This document shows, piece after piece, positions 55,347 to 63,185 of a stretch of DNA of 64,000 nucleotides. A program made the translations under genes and the position numbers. Each line of letters opens with the position of its first letter. Positions within the stretch are counted from its first letter, which is position 1. The notes beneath the pieces were generated by a model. The model was not told the DNA's origin. It did no database searches and saw nothing but the letters and a program-made list of their open reading frames with translations. Origin of the DNA: Bacteroidales bacterium (GTDB taxonomy: Bacteria; Bacteroidota; Bacteroidia; Bacteroidales; WCHB1-69); assembly GCA_017454945.1 (NCBI GenBank), contig JAFTCA010000010.1, forward strand, positions 254,427 through 318,426, read 5' to 3'.

Positions 55347-55650
55347 AGACGCGATTTATCGCGTCTATAAGAAGTTCACAAATTAGAAATATAACATAGT
55401 TTCACGCAACCGGTAGAAAGGCCATTGCGTTCGCGATTAGAGTGTAGAGCCGCCTGTAGCGGCTTTCTTTGTGATGGGTTCTTTTGGGCGCGGTGCCTGA
55501 GCCGCCGTCATTTCGAGGCTGCGACGCAGCCGAAGAAATCCTATAATTGTGCTATTTTCTTCCAAATAGCTCTTTTCTCCTTTACAAAAATCGCAATGCC
55601 ATATCGCGCGTTTTGACGGGTAAATGTACTTTGCCCTTCAAAAAGGGCTT
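55347..55650. repeat. Repeat patchwork between the radical SAM and ORF6N genes
   Basis: The 446-base spacer holds no gene. Present are AGACGCGAT/ATCGCGTCT (55347-55366), a 6-bp AGCCGC/GCGGCT hairpin (55448-55464), GGCTGCG/CGCAGCC within a TCATTTCGAGG element (about 55508-55540), and GCCCTT/AAGGGC (55633-55648). All are types of dispersed palindromes. Confidence 0.65.
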
Positions 55651-55776
55651 TTTGTCCTTTGAAAAATGTAGTTTGTCTTGTTGAAAAATTATTGATAATC
55701 ACTATTTTAGGTGTTGCAAATTTTCATTGGTTGTCATAGATTTGTCAGAAAAAAGTATTCATTAAAATCAAACACT

Positions 55777-56406
55777 ATGACAAATTTAACACCAATAGAT
55801 GTGGAGTCCAAAATTATTACCCTGCGAGGTCAGCAGGTAATATTGGATTGTGATGTGGCCGAATTCTACGGAGTGGAAACCAAAAGAATTAACGAAGCGG
55901 TAAGCAATAATCCTGAAAAATTTCCAGAAGGATATGTCTTATTGCTAGAGGAGCAAGAAAAAAATGAACTGGTCGAAATTTTCGACCGGTTCGAAAAGCA
56001 GAAACATTCCACTGTTTTACCTCGAGCATTTACCGAAAAAGGCCTCTATATGCTGGCAACGATTTTGAAAAGTCCGCGTGCTGTACAAACTACCATTGCC
56101 ATTGTAGAGGCCTACGCCAAACTGAAAGAATTGTCGCGGGTCATTGTTGAATTGCCTAACGAGGAGCATGATGAACATCAAAGGCAATCGTTATTGCAGC
56201 GCGGTGGACAGCTTATCAACGAGATACTGGAAGACACGCTGCCCAAACATAGCAGCGAAACCTCGTTTGAACTAAACTTGGCATTGCTAAAGGTAAAACA
56301 CTCTGTCAAACGAGAAAATGATGAAAAAAATACAGAAATTAAGCAAGTTATTGCTGCATTACAGCAGAAAATTGATGAATTGGAGAAACAGGTAAAAAAG
56401 GAGTGA
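55777..56406 (+). CDS. ORF6N domain protein (phage-antirepressor-like)
   Basis: A 209-residue protein with an ORF6N/KilA-N-type DNA-binding domain at the front: SKIITLRGQQVILDCDVAEFYGVETKRINEAVSNNPEKFPEGYVLLL, then LPRAFTEKGLYMLATILKSPRAVQTTIAIVEAYA. A coiled-coil C-terminus (IAALQQKIDELEKQVKK) follows. Such domains occur in phage antirepressors and stand-alone genes in Bacteroidota. No phage genes are nearby. ATG 55777 is chosen; the longer frame is shadow. It converges on mutY with 41 bases between stops. Confidence 0.85.
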   Translation: MTNLTPIDVESKIITLRGQQVILDCDVAEFYGVETKRINEAVSNNPEKFPEGYVLLLEEQEKNELVEIFDRFEKQKHSTVLPRAFTEKGLYMLATILKSPRAVQTTIAIVEAYAKLKELSRVIVELPNEEHDEHQRQSLLQRGGQLINEILEDTLPKHSSETSFELNLALLKVKHSVKRENDEKNTEIKQVIAALQQKIDELEKQVKKE

Positions 56407-56447
56407 GGTCGAGGGTTAGGCATAATATGCAATATCTACAATCCCTC

Positions 56448-57485
56448 CTATCCCTCCTCTTTCAATCTCTTCAGCAATTCCTCTGTCGGGCGGGCAACGG
56501 CGTAATTAGGCAGGTCTTTGATAGGGATGGGGAATGCATGGGGAAAGAAGATTGGAAGTTCCTCGCAATCAATTTGATAGAACTTCACGAAGAGAGTCTG
56601 GTGCGTCAGCTGGTGTTTCAGCGCGAGCACTTCTCTTGCCGCGCTGTATGGAATATGCTGCTCGGCAAGGTATTGCTCTATGTCAAAGGCTGTTGAGTCA
56701 CATTCAACTAGTGGCAACTGGAACAGGTTCTTCCAGATGTCGTTGCCAGAGCGTTGCTCCAACAGTGTTTTCTGGTTGTGAACAAAAAAGAGATAATTGA
56801 AATAACGCTTTTTGATTTTAACGTTTTTTATGACAATGGGTAACGTGTCGGTAAGTTGGTTTTGGAAAGCGTAGCACTGTGCGCTGAAGGGGCAGGTATG
56901 GCACTGTGGACTTTGCGGTGTGCAACAGGTGGCGCCAAACTCCATCATAGCCTGGTTGAAGGTGCCGGGGTCCATGTCGGCCATCAGATGGCGGCAGTGT
57001 TCTGTCACCCGCTGTTTGGTGCTGCCCAGCATGATGTTGTCGCGGATGCCCATCAGTCGGCAAACGAAGCGCAGCACGTTGCCATCAACGGCAGGATAGG
57101 GAAGGTGGAAGGCAATGGAGGCGATGGCCGCGGCTGTATAGTCGCCGATACCTTTCAGGGCGCGTATTTGTTGGTAGTCGTGCGGGAAGCGGCCACCATG
57201 CTCGTTCATTACAAGTTGCGCCGTGAAGTGCATGTTGCGGGCGCGCGAGTAGTAGCCCAGTCCCTGCCACACTTTCAACACCTCTTCGATAGGGGCGCCG
57301 GCGAGTGCTTTTACGGTAGGAAATTGCTGAGTGAAGCGCAGATAGTAGTCCCACCCTTGATTGACGCGGGTTTGTTGCAGGATGATTTCCGATACCCAGA
57401 TTTTGTACGGGTCGGTTTCGCCGCGCCAGGGCAGGTCACGCTTGTTCTCCTCGTACCATTGGCCGAGTAGGATAGAAAACTCCAT
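56448..57485 (-). CDS. mutY: A/G-specific adenine glycosylase MutY
   Basis: A 345-residue MutY, which removes adenine opposite 8-oxoguanine. The N-terminal catalytic domain has PWRGETDPYKIWVSEIILQQTRV with the catalytic Glu, ALKGIGDYTAAAIASIAF as helix-hairpin-helix, VDGNVLRF with the catalytic Asp, and the 4Fe-4S cysteines around CTPQSPQCHTCPFSAQC. The C-terminal NUDIX-like domain for 8-oxoG recognition is present (KKRYFNYLFFVHNQKTLLEQR). It starts 9 bases after the OmpA gene and shares its transcript. Confidence 0.95.
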   Translation of the reverse strand: MEFSILLGQWYEENKRDLPWRGETDPYKIWVSEIILQQTRVNQGWDYYLRFTQQFPTVKALAGAPIEEVLKVWQGLGYYSRARNMHFTAQLVMNEHGGRFPHDYQQIRALKGIGDYTAAAIASIAFHLPYPAVDGNVLRFVCRLMGIRDNIMLGSTKQRVTEHCRHLMADMDPGTFNQAMMEFGATCCTPQSPQCHTCPFSAQCYAFQNQLTDTLPIVIKNVKIKKRYFNYLFFVHNQKTLLEQRSGNDIWKNLFQLPLVECDSTAFDIEQYLAEQHIPYSAAREVLALKHQLTHQTLFVKFYQIDCEELPIFFPHAFPIPIKDLPNYAVARPTEELLKRLKEEG

Positions 57486-57494
57486 AATGAGAGC

Positions 57495-58481
57495 TTAGTT
57501 GTTGTCGATAATCTTGAGCAGTTCGTTCAAGTCGGGCGTGAGGATAATTTCGGTACGGCGGTTCTTGGCGCGTGCGGCAGCGGTGTTGTCGGTGTCGATG
57601 GGGAAGAACTCGCTGCGTCCGGAGGCGGCTACACGCTGCGGGTTGATATTTTCGTTTTTGAGCAGCACTTTCACTACCGAGGTTGCTCTCATCACACTCA
57701 GGTCCCAGTTGTCTTTCACTTGGCCCGAACCTTTGAAAGGCACGTTGTCGGTATGGCCTTCGATGAGCACGTTGATGGAGGGGTCATTGGCGAGCACGTT
57801 GCCCAACTCCTTGATGGCAGCCTGTCCCTTTTCGCCCACTTCCCAGCTGGCGGAGGCAAACAGCAGTTTCTCATCCATGGAAACATACACTTTGCCGTTC
57901 TTCTCGTACACCGTCAGGCCGCTTCCTTCGAAGCCCTTGAGGGCGTTGGCCACTTTCTCTTTCAAAGCCTTTACTTCGGCATCTTTCTGGTTAAGAATGT
58001 TTTGCAATTCTTTCATTCGGGCTTCCTGGTCATCAAGACTGGCGTTAGCCAGGTTCAGTTCGTCATTTTGTCTTGCCAGTTCGGCTTCACGTTCTTCGAG
58101 TTGCGATTTTATCTTGTCGAGGTCGGCCAGCAGGCGGTTCACTTCGGCGTTGTTGGTCATGTTCAGCTCGGCGAAGTTGTTGAGCAGGTCGTCGTAGTCC
58201 TTACGGGCTTTGGCGTAGTCGCGTTCCGACTGGCGCAGGCGGCGGCTCAGCAGCAGCGTGTCGCTTTTGAGTTTGTCAACACGGCTCTTCAGCTGGCTCA
58301 CTTCCTGTTCGAGATCTTTGCGTGCATTTTCGCAGTTGATTTTCTCTGAAGTGGTGTAGCTCAAGTCGTTGCTACAAGTTTTGTATTGGTTTTCAAGTTC
58401 TTGGTATTTCTGCTTGGTTACACAGTTGGAAAAAAGAACCATGCTGAGTCCTAAAATGGTCAATAACGCTAATTTTCTCAT
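57495..58481 (-). CDS. OmpA-family lipoprotein with long coiled coil
   Basis: A 328-residue lipoprotein (lipobox LFSNC, Cys20) with a predicted coiled coil of about 150 residues (EQEVSQLKSRVDKLKSDTLLLSRRLR, then DLDKIKSQLEEREAELARQNDEL), a short linker and a C-terminal OmpA domain (LLFASASWEVGEKGQAAIKELGNVL, IEGHTDNVPFKG, VAASGRSEFFPIDTDNTAAARAKNRRTEIIL) that binds peptidoglycan. The coiled coil could span the periplasm. It precedes mutY by 9 bases, though their roles are unrelated. Confidence 0.9.
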   Translation of the reverse strand: MRKLALLTILGLSMVLFSNCVTKQKYQELENQYKTCSNDLSYTTSEKINCENARKDLEQEVSQLKSRVDKLKSDTLLLSRRLRQSERDYAKARKDYDDLLNNFAELNMTNNAEVNRLLADLDKIKSQLEEREAELARQNDELNLANASLDDQEARMKELQNILNQKDAEVKALKEKVANALKGFEGSGLTVYEKNGKVYVSMDEKLLFASASWEVGEKGQAAIKELGNVLANDPSINVLIEGHTDNVPFKGSGQVKDNWDLSVMRATSVVKVLLKNENINPQRVAASGRSEFFPIDTDNTAAARAKNRRTEIILTPDLNELLKIIDNN

Positions 58482-58516
58482 AAGGTATTTGGTTTTAGAT
58501 ATTTACAGATAATTGG

Positions 58517-58524
58517 CAAAAATA
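58517..58524 (-). promoter_or_regulatory. -7 element of the OmpA-mutY unit
   Basis: TATTTTTG on the minus strand, 35 bases before the OmpA-family ATG. No TTG at 17-23 bases upstream. Confidence 0.45.
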
Positions 58525-58607
58525 GCATAGATTTTCAGCATCTTGGAGGGGTTTCGGAAAAAAATATAAACCTCCCAATGTTTAAATTCAGAGCAAGAAA
58601 TCCGCGT

Positions 58608-58850
58608 AGATATGCGAGATCCGTGGCGAATAATTGTCTCCGCGAATCACACGAATCTTCACGGAAAAATATTATAAAATCTATGGGAATCATTTCCGAT
58701 AGATATGCGCAATCCGTGGCGAATAATTGTCTCCGCGAATCACACGAATCTTCACGGAAAAATATTATAAAATCTATGGGAATCATTTCCGATAAATATG
58801 CGAAATCCGTGGGGATATTGAATCTCCACGGATTACACGAATCTTCACGA
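58608..58850. repeat. 93-bp tandem repeat, about 2.6 copies
   Basis: Two nearly identical 93-bp units (starting 58608 and 58701) and a diverged partial third (from 58794). Each carries ATCCGTGG and ACACGAATCTTCACG-type blocks. 93 is a multiple of three, so both strands show open frames that are repeat artefacts (one on each strand). It occupies the 387-base gap between the OmpA gene and the aminotransferase; no gene is seen there. Confidence 0.85.
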
Positions 58851-58868
58851 AGAATAGTTTAATAAACT

Positions 58869-60101
58869 TTATTTCAAGTTGTTAACGGCATTTTTCAATC
58901 TTTCTGCTGCCTTGATGAGGTTTTCCTCAGAGGTGGCATACGAAAGTCGGATGCAGTTGTCGTCGCCGAAGGCGATACCTTGCACGAGGGCCACATTGGC
59001 ATCGTAGAGGAAATACATGCAGAGGTCGGTCGAGTTTTCGATGACGGTTTTGTTGTATTTCTGGGCGAATATCGAGTCGGCGGGAGCGTGTTTGCCAAAC
59101 AGTTCATTAACCACGGGGAAGAAATAGAAGGCGCCTTGGGGCAGTCTCACCTTGAAGCCGGGGATTTCCTGCAGCAGTTTGAACATCATGTCGCGGCGTT
59201 TGCGGAAGGTGTCTCTCATGCTGGTGATTTCGGGCGAGTTTTTAGGATCCATTTCCATGGCTTTCACTGTGGCTTTTTGTGCGATGGAGCAGGTGGCCGA
59301 GGTGATTTGTCCCTGCAGTTTGTTGCAGGCCTTGGCAATATAGGTTGGTGCGCCGATGAAACCGATACGCCAGCCGGTCATGGCGAAGCCTTTGGCCACG
59401 CCGTTCACGGTAACCACCTGATCTTTGATGTAGTCGAACTGGGCAAGACTTTCGTGATGGCCCACAAAATTGATATGTTCGTAAATCTCGTCAGCCATGA
59501 CGATAATCTGCGGGTGTTCTTTCACCACGTCGGCAATGCCTTTCAGGTCCTCTTTCGAGTAGAGCATACCCGTAGGGTTGGAGGGGCTGCTGAACATGAT
59601 CATGCGGGTTTTGGGCGTGATGGCGGCGCGCAGTTGCTCGGGCGTAACCTTGAAGTCGTTCTCTATTTTGGTGGGCACATAGACCAGTTTTCCGCCGGCA
59701 AATCTGACGATTTCCTTGTAAGATACCCAGAACGGAGTGGGGATGATAACCTCATCGCCAGGGTTGACAAGAGCCATAACTGTCTGGAAGATAGACTGCT
59801 TGGCACCAGTTGAAACCACAATCTGGTCGGGGCTGTAGTCGAGGTTGTTGTCGCGTTTGAACTTCATGCTGATGGCCTTCTTCAAGTCGGGGTAGCCAGG
59901 CACGGGCGGGTAGTGAGTCCAGTTGTCGTCGATGGCTTGCTTGGCGGCAGCTTTCACCTCTTCAGGTGTGTTGAAGTCGGGCTCGCCGATGCTAAGGCTG
60001 ATAACATCCTTGCCAGCTTCGCGCAGTTCGCGGGCGATTTGAGTCATGGCCAGTGTTTCAGAAGCGGCCATGTTGTTAATTCTATCGGATAATTGGTTCA
60101 T
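58869..60101 (-). CDS. aspC: Aspartate aminotransferase-like (class I) enzyme
   Basis: A 410-residue fold-type I PLP aminotransferase. SLSIGEPDFNTPEEVK is the N-terminal signature, PSNPTGMLYS is the substrate-binding motif, ADEIYEHINF with the cofactor Asp, and VAKGFAMTGWRIG has the Schiff-base Lys. The sequence fits the subgroup I-alpha/gamma aspartate aminotransferase of Bacteroidota; an aromatic or glutamine specificity cannot be excluded. It is monocistronic. Confidence 0.88.
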   Translation of the reverse strand: MNQLSDRINNMAASETLAMTQIARELREAGKDVISLSIGEPDFNTPEEVKAAAKQAIDDNWTHYPPVPGYPDLKKAISMKFKRDNNLDYSPDQIVVSTGAKQSIFQTVMALVNPGDEVIIPTPFWVSYKEIVRFAGGKLVYVPTKIENDFKVTPEQLRAAITPKTRMIMFSSPSNPTGMLYSKEDLKGIADVVKEHPQIIVMADEIYEHINFVGHHESLAQFDYIKDQVVTVNGVAKGFAMTGWRIGFIGAPTYIAKACNKLQGQITSATCSIAQKATVKAMEMDPKNSPEITSMRDTFRKRRDMMFKLLQEIPGFKVRLPQGAFYFFPVVNELFGKHAPADSIFAQKYNKTVIENSTDLCMYFLYDANVALVQGIAFGDDNCIRLSYATSEENLIKAAERLKNAVNNLK

Positions 60102-60145
60102 AAGAGTATATTTTATAATTTTTAATTTTGCGTTTTAAGGGATGG

Positions 60146-60153
60146 CAAAGTTA
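60146..60153 (-). promoter_or_regulatory. -7 element of the aminotransferase gene
   Basis: TAACTTTG on the minus strand, 44 bases before the ATG. Confidence 0.4.
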
Positions 60154-60222
60154 CGGGTTTTTCTGTAATGGCGAACGCTTCTTCCGTAAATTTTTGATAT
60201 TGAAAAAAAAAAATGGAAGATG

Positions 60223-60251
60223 TTGTTGTATTAAAAAAAATGTTATTTTTG
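60223..60251 (+). promoter_or_regulatory. Promoter of the 60323 T9SS cargo operon
   Basis: TTG (60223-60225), an 18-base spacer and TATTTTTG (60244-60251), a full match to the phylum promoter. It lies 71 bases before the ATG. Confidence 0.6.
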
Positions 60252-60322
60252 AAGCGTTAGTAAGGGGCCTCTTGACTTTCATTAAATTGTGGTCAATAGT
60301 TTTGCGTATTTAATTTATTATC

Positions 60323-63139
60323 ATGAAAATATATCGCCTTTTCTTATTATTTACAGCATATTTGTTGTTTTTTAATAGTGTGACAATTGCTCAACAGGAT
60401 ACGGAATTTTGGTTTGTCGCCCCGGATGTTTACGACAGACACAACGCCGATATTATGGGCCTGCCCATCAAATTAGACCTTACCAATTTCAACGACCATA
60501 GTGTGCAGGTAACAATCTCGCAACCTGCTAATTCAGGCTTTGCGCCTATACAGGTGACCCTTGCCGCCAACCAAAGTCAGGCGGTGGATTTGAGCGACAG
60601 AGTGCAGATGGTGGAGAACAAACCCTATCACAATGTGAACCCTTACGGTATTTTGGTGACAGCTACAGATAAGATAACCGCTTATTACGAAGTGAATTTA
60701 GGGTTGAAAAATGCGGAAATCTATTCTTTGAAAGGTAAAAATGCACTGGGCAAGGAATTTTACATTCCTGGACAAAATCGTTACAGAAGCGGTGGTTGTT
60801 GGATGCCAAACTATGTCAATGGTGATGACCGCCCGCGCAACAAGTTCGACATTGTGGCAACGGAAGATAATACACATGTAACTATCAATGCCACACAGGG
60901 TTATTTGGGTGGTTCTGGCGTGATTAATGTCACCCTCAATCGTGGGCAAACCTACAGCGTGGTGGCCGCATCGCAACAGGTAACAGGCCATTTGCACGGT
61001 TCGCATATTACCTCCGACAAGCCCATTGCTGTTACCGTCTCCGATGACCTGATTGGCGGCAATAATGACGATTACGACAAGCTCAAAGGTCTGGGCACGG
61101 CCTCCGACTTGGTGGGCGACCAGATTGTGCCAACGGATATAACTGGAAATGAGTTTATTGTCATCAAAGGCTATTTTAATGAAAGTTACGGCAAAGTTGA
61201 ATCGGTTTTCATCACGGGTATTACCAACAACACGCAAATAACCATGGTGGGGGCGAACAACACGACGACGACCACCATCAATGCGGGACAAACCAAGGAA
61301 TTCAATTTTGCCAACAATTCGAGTACTATCTACATTAAATCTTCTTCTCCCATATATGTTTATCAATTAACAGGTTATGCCAACAAGGTTATTTCTACTG
61401 AGGTGGGTAATGAGGCTGGCAGTGCGCTGTTGCCGCAAATCATCTGCACCGGCAGCCAGAAGGTGGCCTACCGCCGCTGCGATTATCCCGAAGGCATCGA
61501 TCCCAACGACAAAGGGCAGCACTTGTATGTGAACATCATTATCAAGACGGGGTATGAAGGAGGCTTTACGTTTGACGGCCGCAGCGATATCATCACGGCA
61601 TCGGCCTTCAAGCCGGTGAACGGCACCAATGGGGATTGGGTTTATGCATCCGTAGATGTGGACAGACATGTGAATTTCAGCCGTTATATGCTGGTAGAGA
61701 ACGAGTATCCATTCCACATGGCCGTGTTTGACCATCTGGGTGGCGGATGCAGTTACAGCTATTTCAGCAATTATGGGAAAACCATTAATCTGAAAGCGAT
61801 GTCGAACCACGAGGAGCTGCAGGATGTTTTCTGCGAAGGCGACACCATCCTTCTCTCCTACACAGGTTCTGATGAGATAGCCAAGATTGCGTGGAAGGGT
61901 CCGAACGGCTATGTGAACAAAGATAAGGAGTGTCTGTTCCCGTCGGCCGAACTTTCTCATTCAGGCACCTATATGGTTACTGGCGAAACCTCCATTCCCG
62001 GTTGTGAAGTCGATACCGCCAAGATTAATGTGACGGTTTTGCAGCAGCCTGAGGTTGAGTTGGGCGATCCCATCACCTCGTGTGAGGCGGTCACTTTGGA
62101 TGCCACTTGCGACGGAGCCAAAGAGTACCTTTGGAATACAGGAGAAACGACGCCATCCATCCATGTGACGGAGTCGGGATTGTACAGCGTGCGCGTGAAG
62201 AACGGCATCTGTGAGGCGGAGGATAGCATACAAGTCATTATTAATGAGCCGTTTGACACTACCATTAACAAGACGATTTGCGAAGGCGAATATTATCAAG
62301 TGGGTGATAAAATGTATTCAGAAACGGGCAATTATATCGACACTTTTGTCACTACACAGCACTGCGACAGTATCGTAAGGTTAAACCTGACGGTATCTTC
62401 TATCAAAGTGAGACTGGGCGATGACCAGCGTTTCTGTTCGGATGATTTTGTTTCTTTGGTTCTAGATCCACAGGTTGAAAACACAGGTTCGATGCCCGTA
62501 TCTTATCTATGGAAGTTGAACGATAAGGAAGTCAGTCGTGAAGGGAAATACCTTGTGCAGGTACAGGGGGATTATTCTATGCAGGCCTCCAACGGCGACG
62601 GCTGTTCGGATAGTGACAGGGTGTTGGTAGAGATTGTGGACAACCCCAAAGTGGCTGTGAGAATGCAGCCCGAGGACTTCTGCGAAAACAATAGCGCCGA
62701 ACTGATTGCCACATCGGATATCCCCGATGTTGATTGGAGTTGGAATACGGGTGAAACCAGCGACAGGATTACGGTCACTTCGCCGGGCATGTACACCGTT
62801 ACCGCCGACAACAACGGCTGTACGGGAACAGCACATTTCAACATCGCCGTTTGTCCGTGCAACGTGTGGTTCCCCAATGCCTTCACGCCTAATGAAGATG
62901 GCATTAACGACCTGTTCGGCCCTATCATCTCTTCCTCTTTTGTTGAGTATGAGTTCATCATTTTCAACAGGTGGGGCGGTCGTGTGTTTGCCACCAACGA
63001 CCCCACGGAATGGTGGGATGGTAGAATTCACGGCCAATATGCCAGCGTCGGCGTTTACTACTTTACACTATTTTACACTTGCGAGAGCGCTCCCGAACTG
63101 CAACAGTTGAAGCATGGCAGTATTACACTAGTGAGATAA
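60323..63139 (+). CDS. IgGFc-binding-like secreted protein with T9SS type B sorting domain
   Basis: A 938-residue secreted protein: signal peptide (MKIYRLFLLFTAYLLFFNSVTIAQ), an N-terminal region of about 460 residues with blocks (TEFWFVAPDVYDRHN, ILVTATDKITAYYEVNL, FDIVATEDNTHVTINA, HLHGSHITSDKPIAVTVSDDL) resembling the IgGFc-binding N-terminal domain, Ig-like or PKD-like repeats with Cys pairs, and a C-terminal type B (gliding-motility-associated CTD) module: WFPNAFTPNEDGINDLF and FIIFNRWGGRVF. Surface or extracellular location by T9SS is expected. Function is unclear; the name does not imply IgG binding here. The following gene starts 46 bases on. Confidence 0.88.
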   Translation: MKIYRLFLLFTAYLLFFNSVTIAQQDTEFWFVAPDVYDRHNADIMGLPIKLDLTNFNDHSVQVTISQPANSGFAPIQVTLAANQSQAVDLSDRVQMVENKPYHNVNPYGILVTATDKITAYYEVNLGLKNAEIYSLKGKNALGKEFYIPGQNRYRSGGCWMPNYVNGDDRPRNKFDIVATEDNTHVTINATQGYLGGSGVINVTLNRGQTYSVVAASQQVTGHLHGSHITSDKPIAVTVSDDLIGGNNDDYDKLKGLGTASDLVGDQIVPTDITGNEFIVIKGYFNESYGKVESVFITGITNNTQITMVGANNTTTTTINAGQTKEFNFANNSSTIYIKSSSPIYVYQLTGYANKVISTEVGNEAGSALLPQIICTGSQKVAYRRCDYPEGIDPNDKGQHLYVNIIIKTGYEGGFTFDGRSDIITASAFKPVNGTNGDWVYASVDVDRHVNFSRYMLVENEYPFHMAVFDHLGGGCSYSYFSNYGKTINLKAMSNHEELQDVFCEGDTILLSYTGSDEIAKIAWKGPNGYVNKDKECLFPSAELSHSGTYMVTGETSIPGCEVDTAKINVTVLQQPEVELGDPITSCEAVTLDATCDGAKEYLWNTGETTPSIHVTESGLYSVRVKNGICEAEDSIQVIINEPFDTTINKTICEGEYYQVGDKMYSETGNYIDTFVTTQHCDSIVRLNLTVSSIKVRLGDDQRFCSDDFVSLVLDPQVENTGSMPVSYLWKLNDKEVSREGKYLVQVQGDYSMQASNGDGCSDSDRVLVEIVDNPKVAVRMQPEDFCENNSAELIATSDIPDVDWSWNTGETSDRITVTSPGMYTVTADNNGCTGTAHFNIAVCPCNVWFPNAFTPNEDGINDLFGPIISSSFVEYEFIIFNRWGGRVFATNDPTEWWDGRIHGQYASVGVYYFTLFYTCESAPELQQLKHGSITLVR

Positions 63140-63185
63140 CGAATATCGGCTAAAACCATATTATTAATCACATAAATATTACACC

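Noticed and set aside
55425..55616. 63-residue frame in the repeat patchwork
   Set aside because: It runs through palindromic repeats, has no promoter, and its composition matches no known protein.
58608..58850. CRISPR array
   Set aside because: The repeats are adjacent 93-bp units without unique spacers, and no cas gene is near.
58578..58862. Plus-strand open frame over the 93-bp repeats, and the opposite minus frame 58535-58786
   Set aside because: Both are products of a repeat length divisible by three; the peptides repeat exactly, no promoter or start context is seen, and no family is recognised.
60128..60313. 61-residue frame upstream of the T9SS type B gene
   Set aside because: It overlaps both promoter elements and a poly-A stretch; no coding signal is visible.
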